This document shows, in pieces, positions 1 through 13,683 of a stretch of DNA of 64,000 nucleotides. Numbering within the stretch: the stretch's first letter is position 1; the number at the start of each line of letters is the position of its first letter. The notes under the pieces are model-generated. The model did not search any database. It was not told where the DNA came from and worked only from the letters and a program-made list of their open reading frames with translations. This DNA comes from Ciona intestinalis (lineage: Eukaryota; Chordata; Ascidiacea; Phlebobranchia; Cionidae), in NCBI RefSeq assembly GCF_000224145.3, contig NC_020173.2, positions 3,635,620 to 3,699,619 on the forward strand, given 5' to 3'. Made by a program: the position numbers and the translations under genes.

Positions 1-352
1 ATAAATAGACATTTGTTTTCTTAACACTTGTTATGCAAAGTATAAAGAAAATCTATGCTATAAAATCTCATTACCTTCAAAACTGACAAGAGTTTTGTAA
101 ATATTATGACTATTGCATAAATCAATGTTGTAGGTTGGATCGATCACGAATGTTATTTGTATTGAAGAAACAGCTACTGAGTTTAAACCAACCAAAGCAA
201 GACCAAATAAATATAATTCTAGTTATCTAACAAAACAAAAGACTTTTAGGAGTTTAAAAACATTACCAAGAAAGGAATATTTAAATATAAATTAGCTGTA
301 TTAAAATATTTAAAAATGTTTATAAAAATATATTCTGTAATTTATATAAAAA
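1..352. other. AT-rich 3' flank of the DNAI4 gene
   Basis: This stretch lies beyond the stop codon of the minus-strand dynein gene and presumably holds its 3' UTR. I see no open frame, RNA gene or repeat in it. Confidence 0.5.
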
Positions 353-3300
353 TTATTCTTTTCTTTTTTCATCTGAGTTTTTGTCAACTTGACTTGATAT
401 TGTAGAATTCATGATGTTTGATAAAGCAGATGCATCCTGTTCGTATTGTGTGGAATTATGAATTTAAATTGTAAAATAATATATGTAGATATATTGAGGG
501 GGAAAAATCAAAAGTTTTACCTGAACCTCCATACACAGCAGTAATATAAGCAACCTGACTGTGGGCATGGGAGTGGCAACCATGGATAAGTCACCAACCG
601 ATATGAATATAAGTGACCAAACTAAACAAAATATATGTCTGCCTACCCACACAATGCAATATATTCAACAACTTGACTGTAGGTATAGAAGCAGCAATAT
701 TAATAAGTCACTATCGATACAATACAACCCATATGACCAAACTAGCTTATCTGTGTGCATGGGGGCTCTCACCCATGACAATACAAACACAGCACCCACC
801 TTATCTTCATTCTTATCTGACATATTCCTAAGTTGATAAACAGAAACGTGTCCATCACTGTCACCAACCAAGACACTGTTGGAATTGAGTGAGAAGATTG
901 CGCAACTAAACTTCATCCCAGGACTGGCTAGGTTGGTTATTAAAGGATCCAATCTGTGGATGGGGTTTGTGATAGGATTATACTAACTGTTTTGAGCAAG
1001 AAATAAACAGGGAGAACACAAGAGTCATATGTCATGTTCATTACTTTGCCGGTTACTAGTAATTTTAACAATGACAAGCTGTTTCGAGTTGTGGCAACAT
1101 TGAAATCAAGTGCTTTGTGTAAAAATACTTATATGCAGCAAATTGTTCGATGATTTATCTCAATGATTTCCTACAGGTTCTTGAATGTAATGTCTGCTTA
1201 ACTAACCAGTGCAATAGCTTCAGCAGCTCTACAACAGCCATAGAAGTGGCTGGCATAGATAAGTAAGTCACACAATTCATCATATAGTGATAACCACTAT
1301 ATATCTTACGTGTTAGTTTTTAGATCCCATATCTCCACAGCCCCTTCATTCACTGCACAGAACACAGTAGATGAATAAGGTGACCAACAAATATCATGGA
1401 CAGCTTTTGTGGTGGAGAAGAAGTTTAACACCGGCTTCAATTCAGTTTGTTTCCATAACCTTGCACAATATAGTTAAGTTAATACTCAATCATGTCTCAT
1501 ATAATACTGAGATTTGTAAAATTTCATTTTTAACTATCACCAGTGTTAAATGACAGAGTCACACAAGAGTGAGTGTTATCAGTGTGTCTGAACACTGATG
1601 TCTTATTTAACATTGCGATTATTAAAGTTGATCAACTGAAGCTGCACCATCTTTAGAATTAGATTAGACAAGTGGGAGTGTTATTTAAAGACCACTTTTG
1701 TAATAACACTCACTCTTGCCTCATCTAGTATTGAGGATGGTTTGAATTTGTTCAACTGGAACACTTCTTACCGTATGCTCCAATCAGAGCTGCAAGATAA
1801 AAAGACGTCTGGGCAATAAGGTGACCATCGTACTTTATACAAAGGACCTGTATGTCCTGTGTATGTATCAAGGAATTGTTCATTGTACGAACACGAACAC
1901 TTGTGGATCAGACCTTCCTCAGTTCCCGCCAAGTACATGTTACTGTCCTGTCACAATGATGGGCAATGATGGGGATATGAGTACAATAACACACTGAAAC
2001 ATCAGTAGCAGCTAAGCTATTAGGGTGGTGACCAGGAACAAGTTACTTGAATTCCCACCCACCAAATGTCATGTCTGCTTCTCCACACAATGCAGGAATG
2101 CAAGTTACGCAACTGTGAGCATGGAAGTGGCAACTACTGATAAGTTACTCAAGTTCCAATCAACGAGGTTATAAATTACCAAAACAACCAAAAGTTGTGC
2201 CTACTTATACACACTACAATAGCTGAATGAACTCACTGTGGACAAGGAAGTGGCAATCACTGATAAGTCATTTAAGTTCACACCCACAAGGATATAAACG
2301 ACTAAACCAAACAAAAAACAGGTCCGCTTATTCATACACTACAATAGCTTCAGCAACTTGACTGTGAGCACTGAAGTTGCAACCACTGCTAAGTTACTTA
2401 AGTTCCCATCTACAAGGATAAAAATGACCAAAACAACCAAAGGTCATGTATGCCCACCCACACACTATAATACCTTCAGAAATGCAACCATGCATACAAC
2501 GTATCTTATATATACATTACAAACATAGCATTAACAAGCAAACCTTAGCATGAAAATCAAAACACATCCCTGGAGCTTGTCTTGATATTAAAGCTTCAGC
2601 TTTTTCTTTCTTCTTTTGAGGGTTCTTGCTTCCAGTTCGTTTCAGCTTCATTAAGTCTGAAAGAAAATACTTATAGTATGCTATTCTAAACATGTTGGGA
2701 CAAAAAAACGGTGTTTGCATTTCTTTTACTGATCTTTTAAGAACTGGTTACAACAGCAATGGGCAAAAGTTAGCTCAATGTTTAAGTTAGTGCTTTACAA
2801 CTCTTGGGTTCAAAGTGAGTCACCTACTTAGAAAAACCTTTAACTGATATAGTAAATTATATAATGCTTACAAAAAGTTGTGTGAAATATTGTTTCATAA
2901 AATGATTTCACCAAAGCTTTGCTACTAATTTATGCCTATTATTTAAAATGTTCCATAAAAAGATAAAAAGTAGTGCTAAACATATCAACAAAAACACAAG
3001 CCAATGACTTACCACTACATTCAAAACCTTTCCTTATTGACCACTGTACCACTCTACCATCTGCTGATATTGATATCAGTATTTCACTTCGGTCTTCACC
3101 CAGACCCCTTTCCCTTTCTATCCAACATAGTTGCCACACAGGACTGGAGTGCTTGCCAGTGCAATCGCTGAAAAAAAATTAAAAAAAATTAAACATATTA
3201 ATGGTGAACTTCGGCAGTTTAAGGTAAGTATTAACACAAGCTACCAAAATATTTTGGGTGCACTAGAAAAAAGTTGAGAAATACTGATATATACAAGTAT

Positions 3301-6300
3301 ACTATATATCCCGCTAGATAATACAAAAACAGTTAACGGTAAGAAACTTACAAACTGTCAACAACTGGTTGGTCAGTCATGTTCCTCACATTGTAAATAC
3401 AAACTGTTCCATCATAAAGACCAACAGCCAGTAAGTTGGGATAAACTGAACTAAAGTCGAGTGCAGTAACGCTAGCTTTGCTGTGGAAAACTCGCTCTGG
3501 GAACTGAGACAATTTAGAGGTATGAGTTTATGAACAGCTGAATATCCTATGTCCGGTGAATAAGAAGGAACACTTGTTTTAATTTGGCAGTTAGCATGAG
3601 ATACATGAAAACATCATGTACATTTGCGTCTGGTAAAAAAGGAGACACTCAGGTTATAACTTGACAGTGAGCATCAGATGTACGAGAAGACACCTCTGTT
3701 ATAAACCAGTGAGCATGAGGTGTATCAAAAGACACCCATGTTATAACTAGACAATGAGCATGCGGTGTATAGATACAACATGTGATTCAATTGCAAACTA
3801 AGACTCACAAACACTTACTTCTGGGTTCTTTAAGTTCCAACAACAAGTTAAACTTCCTTTGTTCTTATTTTGTTCATTGAAACCAAATTGTCCGTAACCC
3901 ACAGCAAGAATATCGGGGTTGACTTTATTCCATGTCATACTGGATACATTCCTACCCTGGAAAGATTATTAGCAGGAATTTTTACTAAAATAAAACTGGG
4001 TAGAGAACTTGAAAAAATGTACAACTATAAAGTATGCCCAAAGGGGAAAACATTATACTTGCCACTTCTATTCATAACTTTAAGATTTCAGCTAATCATC
4101 AGAAATGCTGCCCACAGTAATTAAAAGGTTGCATACATATTAAAATTACCTTCGTCATAGGAGAGCTATATGACCATAGCCTGTCTATTGTTGGACCAAT
4201 CGCTGTCATAATATCGGGAGAACCTCCTCCAGTGGCATTCTCAGCGTCTTCCATTTCTTTATCGGGGTCTGTGTATAAATAACAAACAGTGCACCACGGT
4301 TTTTATTGGGTTGCTACCTCTGCTCATGGGCTGGTTTCATTTAGAGGCCAATTGACGTAAATATGGTGAAACGAAACTGGGATTTTTTTATGAAGGCCAT
4401 TCGATATAAATTAATGAAAGACAAAACTGCCTAATTCATTTATGGGCATCGCTAATTGAAAGATCAGGCATTTAGCTACCAAGAGACCGATAGGTGCTAT
4501 GGATTTCTGAAAAGCGAAGCTATACCATGAAAGGTAGGGAAACACTGGTCAAACGCATAGGTTAATGAAGTACTCCCAGCAAAACCTAAGCAGTGGTATC
4601 CAATGCACATGCATACCTATTAACACAGACATTCCTCTGTATGTAGCTTGCTTTGGTTGATAGATATTCTCAGTGACCACTCTTTCCATTACAACCAGGT
4701 GTTTTAAAATACTTTCACTGTTAGAAATTTTCTCCCATTGAGGGTTGACACCTGTAGGGATAATTAAACTTGAATGTAATTGTTATCCTCACTTAGCAAG
4801 ACAGCTTTAAAAGTTTTTTTATACCCGTTTACAAATTATCAGGTATGCAACTTTGTGAGTGTTTCTCTGTATGGCGGCATTTGGACAATTAATTAGTGAC
4901 CACTGAGCAATTTTCGTTAAATGTCTTGCTTAATGACACTTGCGTCCAGAATGGTAGCCTTACCAAACATTGAACTCTATAATTCTGTTATAAAGCAAAC
5001 ATTAAAACACTTTTTTTTGTCAAACAGTCACCATCGTACCTGTTTCATTTGTTTCAGTAGTTGTAGGTTGCGGAGATGGGTCAGGTTCAGGTTCTCCCAT
5101 CACTGACATTGTCAACATACTTGCTCTGCTTTCTGTAGAAAGTAGAAAACTCAGTAACTTATCCATGGTTGCCAAACTCATACCGACAGTCAATAAACCA
5201 TTGCAGCGTGTGGACAAGCAAACATAAAAAATATTATGCATTTACAGGACTTTAAAGTTTAAAACCTGACCACATTTCATCGTTTATTTAAATGCCCCTG
5301 ACATTACATTGAGATTAAATCATGTTTTGCTGTTTCTTTCGTAAAACATTTATATAAATACATAAAACAAGGGTCCCCCCTTTCCACCCCACAAACACCT
5401 ACCTGTGACCCTTGATGTTCCCACACTCCCATCCCTACTCCCTCTCCTCTCCCCTCCTCCTCCCAAGCTTCTCCCTCTCTTTTCAATGATCCCTTCATTT
5501 GAATCTGATGTGGGAGGTTCTTCTTTAGATGCATATGTGTCGTACATGTCCCATGATGTTACATTGATTGCAGCATCAGTAAGACCAACCTAGAATTGAT
5601 TTCATTAAAATTGAACAAAATATGGTGTACAAAACAACATTAATAATTTGTTTTTATTGCCAAAGTATTGCATGTCACACTACAAAGTAATACAATTGTT
5701 ATGTAATTATCAGTAAGAGCTTTTACCTAATACTTTATAAAAAGAAATTAAGTAATGTATGTATATGTGAATGTGAGTCAAAATAGAACAGTTGTCCGTA
5801 TAAAAATAGCATTAAAATGCTACTTTTATATCCGTTTTAAAAATATTAAACAATGCCCGGTACTTTGAACATATTCACCTTCTCAGCTTGTATTTCTTTG
5901 TGTTTCTGAGCAAAGTTAAAAGTCTGCATTCCTCTTTCGGCAAATCTATCATTGCCTTCTTTAGTTTTACATAATTCTTCGTATGCTGTGTTCTTGGTCC
6001 TGAGATAATCACAGAAACTTAATACTAACAAAACAGTGTGTTCTATAAAAAGAGACTGGCAGTTATTTTTAACAGCTAAAATGAGAAAAATCTTGAAAAA
6101 AACACAGGGTGTAAGAAATGGAACACCTATGCTCTAAGTTGCCTAACCATCAAAAAAGTGACATTCCAATTCAGTCTGCAGAGTGGTATTAACATTGACT
6201 CCTATGCAACAAGTTTCTGGTAACATTCACAAAACACAACAGTAAGGATAATGTTAATATTACAACATACAAGTATTAAATCAGGTTAAACCTAATTCAA

Positions 6301-8078
6301 ATGACTTTGGATGCAACAACTACACCCATACCAACAATAGATTAAAACTCACTGTATAATTTGAGATTCCTCACTTTCCTCTGACACAGCTATACCTTTT
6401 TGCTCAAACATCCAGATTGTGTCCGTCTCCTCCAGTATTACATCCACCATCTTATTAAGATCTTCATCAGTAAGGTCCTCCACTTCTTCTCTCCTTACAG
6501 TCATCACATCTAGAAAAGGAAGATTTTTAGAAACAAAGACTTACATAGCTAAGGGTTTTGAAAATTTTTTAGTTAAAAGATTCTGACAGTACATTCAACT
6601 ACGTCATTAAATATTATGTTCAGTTATCTTAGTTAAAGTTCATCCTCTAAACGGCTTGCCTCGTAACCAAAGGACACTAAATTCAAAACTTGATGCTGCC
6701 ACCATTGTGGTGTATAGAAGTCCTTGAGAAAGACATGTAAAACCAATTGGCTTAATTCAGTAATCGCCAATGGCCAAACTATGCATTAGCAAACTACCAC
6801 TAAGCTTAAGTTGTATAAACAAACCTGCGAATCCAGTAGTAACTTCAGGTCCACTTTCAGTTATTTCTCCGCTTGATTCAATTGAAGATCGTTTAGATTT
6901 TGCCGATCTGTTTGAGGTGCTCCCGTAAATTGATCTAAATTGTTTCAAACAGTTTATTTGAAGAAGCATCGCATTTCACAAAGGTAAGATCGGATAGGAG
7001 GAAACTATAAGCTATGGGATATAGCCAAGGGCATACTGGCTTTTTGAGGTAAATGGAAAATGTTATGTTACTTTTGACACACAAATAAATAATATTTACA
7101 GGAATATGAAATAACGAAAAAAAGAAACTGTTTATAAAACAACACTTTTTATGTATAAAGCTTCTATAAAGAAGAACATGCACAAAAACAACACAGTAAC
7201 AATGGTCCTAGTACACTTTAGCAACCAAGCTAAATAATTTTAAACCTGCTGAAAGGTTGAGCAAAGCTTTGATACACTGATGTAAATGACATGACATCGG
7301 TTGGGGTGCCAACTGTAGACTGGTTGTCACTGCCGAAAAATCCACTTTTTTGGACAGTTGGGTCATAGGAGTGGAGAGGCTTAGGGGTGACATCATTACC
7401 GTCTTCATCCAGAACCTGTAGGATCATTTTTTTAAAAGTGCTTGCTTATTTGTCACTTTGAGTAAGCTAATGCAAGAATGGGAATAATGGCCTTTTATTC
7501 TTTTTCTTGTCACCAAATTTTAAATTTTTTCCTAAAAATTTTGACTTTTCGTGAGTTGGAAAAATAAGGTGCTTATAACACATATGGACATATCAAGCTC
7601 TAATAAATATATGCATAAATTACCTTCTTTTATTGGAGACAAAGTCATGTGGGAACTTAACATAATTAAAATAACATCAAAAAAATGGTGTTTAAAACAA
7701 AATATTGCCTAAGAGTATTGAGCCTCAGAGCCTGTAGCAAATGCATTATAGTGGACTTACAATTAATCCAAGACGTTGCCCACCAGCGGATTTGCCATCT
7801 GTTAATTTTGATTCACTGAGAGTGACACTCCTCCTACTGTGTGTGTGTGATACACTGATGTCACTTCTCCTACTTGTAAATCGACTTTGGCTTTTGGTAT
7901 TCATTATGCTACTCTTCTTCATTGCTTTAGACCTAAAATTAAAAAAAAAAAGATAAAGTTACGACATTTTGCAAACTAGAATCCAAAAATAAATGCTAAA
8001 CCAGTATAAACAGATAAAATCGAACAAAACTTACGTAAATACGTTGCCTTTGGTTCCACTCTTAACCACCTTAGACAT
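353..8078 (-). CDS. DNAI4: Axonemal dynein intermediate chain 4 (WDR78-like), 18 coding exons
   Basis: WD-repeat intermediate chain of a ciliary/flagellar dynein; known family members act in assembly of inner-arm dyneins in the axoneme. Exons, from the start: 8078-8035, 7932-7761, 7415-7246, 6934-6825, 6509-6353, 5999-5864, 5589-5403, 5132-5040, 4751-4617, 4268-4150, 3956-3819, 3503-3352, 3167-3013, 2656-2544, 1947-1772, 1459-1310, 953-800, 436-353. They join in frame to about 814 residues, close to human WDR78. The N-terminal third is Ser/Arg-rich and disordered, with the motif VLDEDGNDVTP. WD repeats fill the C-terminal half: VWQLCWIERERG, EILISISADGRVVQW, MYLAGTEEG, HTGPLYKVRWSP, FLSCSSDWSIRLW, LVGDSDGHVSVYQLRNM. 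These match WDR78 better than DNAI1 or DNAI2, whose equivalent repeat reads FFSVSSDGR. The start ATG follows CCGCCAAG and opens MSKVVKSG. Introns carry several minisatellite arrays. The RCAN gene diverges from the same upstream region. Confidence 0.93.
540..790. repeat. Minisatellite family A, about two units in a DNAI4 intron
   Basis: Two successive copies share the core ACTGTGGGCATGGGAGTGGCAA, in varied form, followed by a GATAAGTCA block and a run resembling CCAAACTAAACAAA. The same core recurs at about 2080-2480 and elsewhere. The array abuts exon 17. Confidence 0.6.
1205..1262. repeat. Isolated partial unit of minisatellite family A
   Basis: It contains CAATAGCTTCAGCAGCT followed by GAAGTGGC, the opening of the family A unit, and lies in the intron between exons 16 and 17 of the dynein gene. 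Confidence 0.5.
2020..2490. repeat. Minisatellite family A array, about 3.5 units of 125 bp
   Basis: Units begin near 2090, 2217 and 2342. Each has CACTACAATAGCTTCAG, an ACTGTGAGCATGGAAGTGGCAA core in varied form, GATAAGTTACTTAAGTT, ACAAGGATATAAA and a CCAAAACAACCAAA run. It fills the intron between dynein exons 14 and 15. Confidence 0.7.
3540..3790. repeat. Minisatellite family B array, about four units of 55-60 bp
   Basis: The unit is roughly GACACTCAGGTTATAAC then TGACAGTGAGCATGAGGTG. It lies in the intron between dynein exons 11 and 12. The same family appears in opposite orientation at about 12290-12480, 25385-25480 and 26220-26390. Confidence 0.65.
5160..5235. repeat. Partial unit of minisatellite family A, reverse orientation
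   Basis: On the minus strand it reads a version of ACTGTCGGTATGAG, GGCAACCATGGATAAGT. It lies directly beside dynein exon 8. Confidence 0.45.
6640..6760. repeat. Diverged fragment of the SINE-like family
   Basis: It holds GATGCTGCCACCATTGTGG followed by TCCTTGAGAAAGACATG, matching the block seen at 50975-51040 and 57700-57760. It is intronic in the dynein gene. Confidence 0.45.
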
Positions 8079-8960
8079 CTTGGCGGATTATTTGATTACT
8101 TTTATTAAAACAAATCAATTTTTGCCCAAACTATTTCTCAAAACTCGCGATCTTAAATTTCGTTCCAGCTTGAATCGTTGTCTGGGAGATTTCTCATAGA
8201 AACTGTACTTTCTATGGGGACTTTAGACTTTGATTTTTTCTTATTCTACACAAAATAGCAAGTACTTTTAAAGTGATATGTCATTAAATAATGTATTTAT
8301 TTTTTATTTTTTCACAGTTAAGAGTTGCTCCATACGCAAATATGCTGTAAAATTATGATAAAAAGTGTATTATGTAACAGTTTCCCAATATAATTTTGAA
8401 CGATTTTTTTACAAATTACATTTAACATTACTTTAAATGGTCACGTCATTTATTCATTGTGTATTTGAGTAACTGTACGCACAGACGCGCCAAAGCGATC
8501 TTGTGTACGAAACTACAAATGGCGAACGCCTGTGCCTCTACTTCTGCTTCCGTCTGTTGTTTACATTGCAGATAAACAGCGCCACAGCGGGTTTGTACTT
8601 AGGTGGATTACGTGATTACAGCTTTATCGTAAAATGGTTTTCAGTAATGTCATCGACGACGACGAACTATAATTTGTAGCTTAAGATGTAATGAGATGTT
8701 AATATTTATTTCTTATGTTTTTATAACGAAGAGTAAAACATGGATATTTATTTCGTTCTTGTTTACCGACTTTACAATGCCAACTTCAGTGTTTATTAAC
8801 CTTTTATGGTATGTTGCCTCCTTTCAAAGACTTAAAACTGTTTTAATGTACCATAACTATTTCTGTATGATTGAAACCATTGTTCAGTGAAAATCTAATT
8901 TACTATTTTGTGTATAGGATCCTAGGCTATGTCATTGCATTGAAAAAGTAGATCAGCAAA
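8079..8960. promoter_or_regulatory. Shared upstream region of DNAI4 and RCAN
   Basis: About 880 bp separate the two divergent start codons. A more GC-rich patch at 8465-8600 is the likeliest promoter or first-exon area. A 12-codon upstream frame opens at 8635 (MVFSNVIDDDEL) and could be a uORF in the RCAN leader. No TATA box is obvious. The assignment as a two-way promoter is inferred from gene orientation only. Confidence 0.45.
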
Positions 8961-9536
8961 ATGGAAGACAACTTTGAACTAGAAGACTGCGGTGACCTTT
9001 CACCAATATTGTTTGCGTGCAACTTGAACAGTGAAATATTTACATCAAACGACCTAAAAACACAATTAGAAAACCAATTTTTAAATTTCGGGCTGGCGCA
9101 TTTTGTATATTTACCCAGCTTTCGGCGAATGCGTGTTGAATACAACACCGCAGAAGAAGCCATCTTGGCCAAAATTTCACTTCATAACACTGTTTTCCAT
9201 GATAATGAAATGCATATTTATTTCTCGCAATCAGCAATGTCAACACAAGATACAACAACCTCTCTTGCTCCCCCCAAGGCTGAAAAACAGTTCCTCATTT
9301 CACCACCTGCCTCCCCACCCATTGGCTGGGAGCCGATAGAAGAAAACAAACCTATGTTCAACTTTGATTTGATATCTGCTGTAGTGGAACTGGAACCTGG
9401 CCAAAGCCATGAACTCCATAAAGCAACAACCACTACACCAAGTGTCGTTGTTCATATTTGTGATAATTTATCTTTGTCTGCATGCCAGCCAACGAAAATA
9501 CCACAAACACGGCGGCCGGAGTCAAAAAACATTTAA
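8961..9536 (+). CDS. RCAN: Regulator of calcineurin (calcipressin), single coding exon
   Basis: Binds and modulates the phosphatase calcineurin, so acts in cytosolic Ca2+/NFAT-type signalling. The 191-residue frame has an N-terminal RRM-like fold (residues about 15-95, with YLPSFRRMRVEYNTAEEA), the hallmark FLISPPASPPIGW, then HELHKATTTTPSVVVHICDN, and a C-terminal QTRRPE. These three motifs are the family's conserved calcineurin-docking elements. Length agrees with vertebrate RCANs (about 190-200). The ATG at 8961 gives MEDNFELEDCGD directly before the RRM start, with no better upstream methionine in frame. Vertebrate genes split this region over several exons; here it is uninterrupted, so either introns were lost or the locus arose from a retrocopy. 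A poly(A) signal lies at 9908. Confidence 0.93.
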   Translation: MEDNFELEDCGDLSPILFACNLNSEIFTSNDLKTQLENQFLNFGLAHFVYLPSFRRMRVEYNTAEEAILAKISLHNTVFHDNEMHIYFSQSAMSTQDTTTSLAPPKAEKQFLISPPASPPIGWEPIEENKPMFNFDLISAVVELEPGQSHELHKATTTTPSVVVHICDNLSLSACQPTKIPQTRRPESKNI

Positions 9537-10366
9537 TGTCATTCGTTTTGAGTTGTAATTGTAATGTATGTATGTTTGTTGTTTTATGTCTCTTAACAAA
9601 GTTAACATACATTACATATCTATGTTTCATATATAGTATATGTCATGTGTTATTGACTATTGATTTTTTTTGATTACCACATGTTTAAATGTAGATATAT
9701 CGTGTTTTATGTATGAGTGTTCTGTGCTTCTCATTTACACTGAATTCTGCCATACCCATAAGTTATTAATAACCTAACCACACTGTAGTTTAAAGTTAAC
9801 ATGCAGGTTAAATGCATTTTACTACTGTTTTTCAGTATTTGTTTTTCTGCATTTTTGCAAGGTGTTAATGTTTGCAATGAACATATTGTAGCATGGTAAC
9901 ATGAAAGAATAAATTTTATTGGCATCGTAGAACCTCACTCATATAGAATACTCAATGCACAAAAATTAACAATATTTATTTAAATTTTACTGTATCAATA
10001 AATAACTAAGTAATCCTTGTAAACATGAGAGGATAATAATGCAAAGAAAAAAAGTTATAAAGAAATCTCCCAAATACATTTCTGCACATAAAGTTCCAAG
10101 TTTAAGCTTGTGTCCCATTATAGATTGGTGCTGTTTAAATTAACTTAATTCCCTCACAAATTGTCCTACCTTTTTAAAATTTCCAAACAACTCCCACTTT
10201 AAAATCTCATGTTATAACAAAATGCTGAAATAAGGCAATTATATGTAATAATTTATCTTGTACTGTTTCTTCTAAACTTTTTATTTTATATATGTTCATG
10301 CAGATCTTTGTGTATTATTATATTGCAAGTTGTTTAACAATTGCTAACGTGACTGGCTAGGTATAA
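9537..10366 (+). other. RCAN 3' UTR and RCAN-OGA spacer
   Basis: AATAAA at 9908-9913 probably ends the RCAN transcript. The rest is AT-rich with no open frame I can support. CTGGCTAG just before the OGA start could be a splice acceptor for a leader exon, but this is weak. Confidence 0.5.
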
Positions 10367-13300
10367 ATGTCTGATTCTGCCACCAATGAGTGTGATTTTC
10401 CGGATAATAAAGATAATATAAAAGATGAAATGGGCCAGGCCAAGTCTAAGTTAAAAAAAGTGTCCAAGTCTAAAAAGAATGAACCACAAACTGAAGATAA
10501 AACAGATGAAGTTGGTTTCATGTGTGGAGTGGTGGAAGGTTTTTATGGAAGGCCATGGACAGCTGAACAACGCAAAGAATTATTTCGAAGGTGAAATTGG
10601 TTAGGCTATTGTGTATTCCTATACATTATGTTACTTTTTGTTATTTACTGGTTCCACTGTTATGCCAGTTTGATAAATAAGTGAAGTTCATTGATATATA
10701 TGCTTCCAATTTATAGAGGAATTTTTTGGCTTTTGAGGTTATCAGACTTTTTAATTTCATTAAATTGTGAAATATGCATGTTCATCAAAACTAAATGACC
10801 TTTGTCAGTTCACCATGTTGGTTAAATGATTGTAGGGCTATATTTATACACCTAGATCTAGATTTACAGTTTACTTCATAGAATATATATACATTTAATT
10901 GCTGTTTACTACATGCTAGTAAAGCATGTCAAAATTCACCACATGAATTTTACATTTTTTCAATTTGACATTTAGACTATTACACGACTTTGATTTTTTG
11001 TTACTTAATATAAATATTGTGTAGAATGGAAGTGATGGGTTTGAATACTTATCTATACGCTCCTAAGGATGATTACAAACATCGGTTGTTCTGGAGGGAG
11101 AAGTATTCAGATGATGAAGCAGGTGTGTGTGGTAATATATACTTATCTAAATATAGTGACTGTGATTATTGGCAAATATGTATACCTGGTTCAGTCCATA
11201 TTCCTTAACATTTTATAGTGAGGATTTGGTAAAAATAAAAACAAATACAGTCTGTGGCACATTAATGTTGGTATAGTTTACCACAAATTGTATATGGACG
11301 TTAGAACTAGGTGGAGCCATATATTTTAGGATTTTGACGCCGTACTTCCTACCACCTTTATCCTATGTTACCATACATATTACATCAGGTATGTAACACA
11401 ACATACCACCCACCTTGATACAGTTTAAAATTAAGCTTGTAAATATATCTTTTGCAGCTTTACTGCAAGCACTAATAGAGGAAGCAGACACCCACAATGT
11501 TTTGTTCGTATATGCCATATCTCCTGGACTTGATATGGTGTTTGCTTCACCAACTGAAATTGCTGCCTTGAAAAACAAACTTTTACAGGTATGTACTGAT
11601 TTGTGTAGTGTTTCAACTTCTAATGGTTTAATTTTTAAATTCAAAGCCAACAAACCAGGTCTAAATGTTGGTTAGGGATGTTGACTTTAAATTTGTGGCC
11701 TTAAAGTAAATTATTCACTATGTGTGCAATTGTAATGAGGAAAACAAAGTATATATATAGCAGTAGTTAATTACCACAATGATACATTGTTATAATATGC
11801 ATCAATACCACCAGATAATTTTAACATCTTGTAATGCACAGGAAGCTATATATTGCTGCACGTGCATTAAAATAGTAGTAATAAGTATAGAATCTGTATT
11901 ATTGAGTGTTCTTAAAATCAGTGGGGATCTAGATGTGACCACCCTTGGTGTTAGGGTTCTGGGCCAATAAATTTATTCTGAGGTCACAGTGAAGTATCAC
12001 CCTTGTGTATTAAGTTTCTATAATAAACTTATGACTTTGAACATGGCATTCAAGCACACCCTATTTACATCAGGTTAAAAGCTTAGGATGTAAAGCATTT
12101 GCGTTGTTGTTCGATGATATTGACCCAGTGCTGTGTGCGTCTGACCTTGAGGAGTTTCAATCATCAGCCGATGCACAAGCTTCAATAACAAACCTCATGT
12201 TTGAAACATTACAACAACCTAGGTTCATATTCTGCCCAACAGGTCAGTTGGATTTATAATTGTAAATTCATATTCCTTATGCTCACTGTTGAGTTATAAC
12301 ATTGGTATCTTCTTATACACCTGACAACCGACACACATGGTGTATTCTTGTACACCAAATACACATGCTGCATTTATACACCTTATGTTCCATGTTGAGG
12401 TATAACATGGTTGCCTTCTTATAGACCAGACACTCATGGTAGCCTATATCATAAGCTATACACCAAAAACCTAATGTTTTTAGTTATAAAGTAGTCTTTA
12501 TCTTTATGAAACCTACACAATCCAAACATAACCTAACCATTAGATTGTGATACTACTTTCACAGAGTATTGCGCCAGCATGGCAATCCCTGATGTTTCTA
12601 CATCAATTTATTTGAAAACTCTTGGAAGTAAATTGGATCCTAATATATCAGTTATGTGGACAGGTGAGTAGTTCAACCATGTGACTGGATATTACATGTT
12701 TAGGAATCTATAAAGAGGGTTATCTGTAACAATACATGCAAACGTTCGTGGCCAACTTTTAAAATGATTTACATTGTAAACTTTTATTGGTTATCACTTT
12801 AACCTGATTGCGTATATTGTTTAAAACAGTTAAAGAAGTGTGCCTGACATACGAGAATTTAATATGTTTGGTATGAATAGTTGTGTGTATACTCATTAAT
12901 ACTTGGTATGTTTGATATAGCATCTATAAAATATATTGTTCTTTTGAATTGTACTTTTATTATATTCTATCATTTCTATGAACGGTGTGTCTGTGACCTG
13001 GACCTGGATATTAATGTTATCAGTTAATTAAAATGAAAGTAAATGTTCTTTATTATACACCACAGGTCCTAAGGTTGTCTCTCATGTAATAAACGTGGAT
13101 TCTATAAAGACATTATCAAAAGTACTTCAGAGAAAAGTTGTGATATGGGATAACATACACGCTAATGATTATGATCCAAAGCGTGTCTTCCTTGGGCCTT
13201 TTAAAGGTATTTTATTTATTTTTACTGTAAAGAGATTATTATTATATTGCTATGTTTGCTTAATTTTGTTTGTTTTCTTTGAAAATAAATTATTAAATAA

Positions 13301-13629
13301 TTTTTTTGATTAAATGCAAATGTATTGGATTTAAATTAGCATAAGTATTATGACATGTCAATATTGGGTAAGTTACTGGCCGGTAGATCTTATCTATATG
13401 AAAAAATAAAACTGTGAACAAGCTCTTCCAAATGTTTACTCAAAGCACCAACCTAGTAGGCGGGGAGATGGGACACCGTTTTATTCTATTTTTTTTCATC
13501 CGATTTGGTAGTAAACAAAGGAATTTAAAGAAATATAAAGCGTATACTTCCATAGACTGTTGCTAATTGTTTAAAATACGATCAGGGGATTTAGATATCA
13601 TGTTCTAAAGGTGTCCCACCTTCCCCCAC

Positions 13630-13683
<54 letters not shown>

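Noticed and set aside
2020-2490. Regularly spaced repeats resembling a CRISPR array
   Set aside because: Units are degenerate, about 125 bp, intronic in an animal gene and without unique spacers of constant length; it is a minisatellite.
5304-5547. Gly/Glu-rich frames around the fourth dynein kilobase, in two minus-strand frames
   Set aside because: Only the frame joining VGLTDAAINVTSWDMYDTYA to the neighbouring dynein exons is real; the other is its shadow.
8150-8200. Possible RFX X-box for the ciliary gene upstream of DNAI4 (CGTTGTCTGGGAG)
   Set aside because: Only half of the expected inverted site matches.
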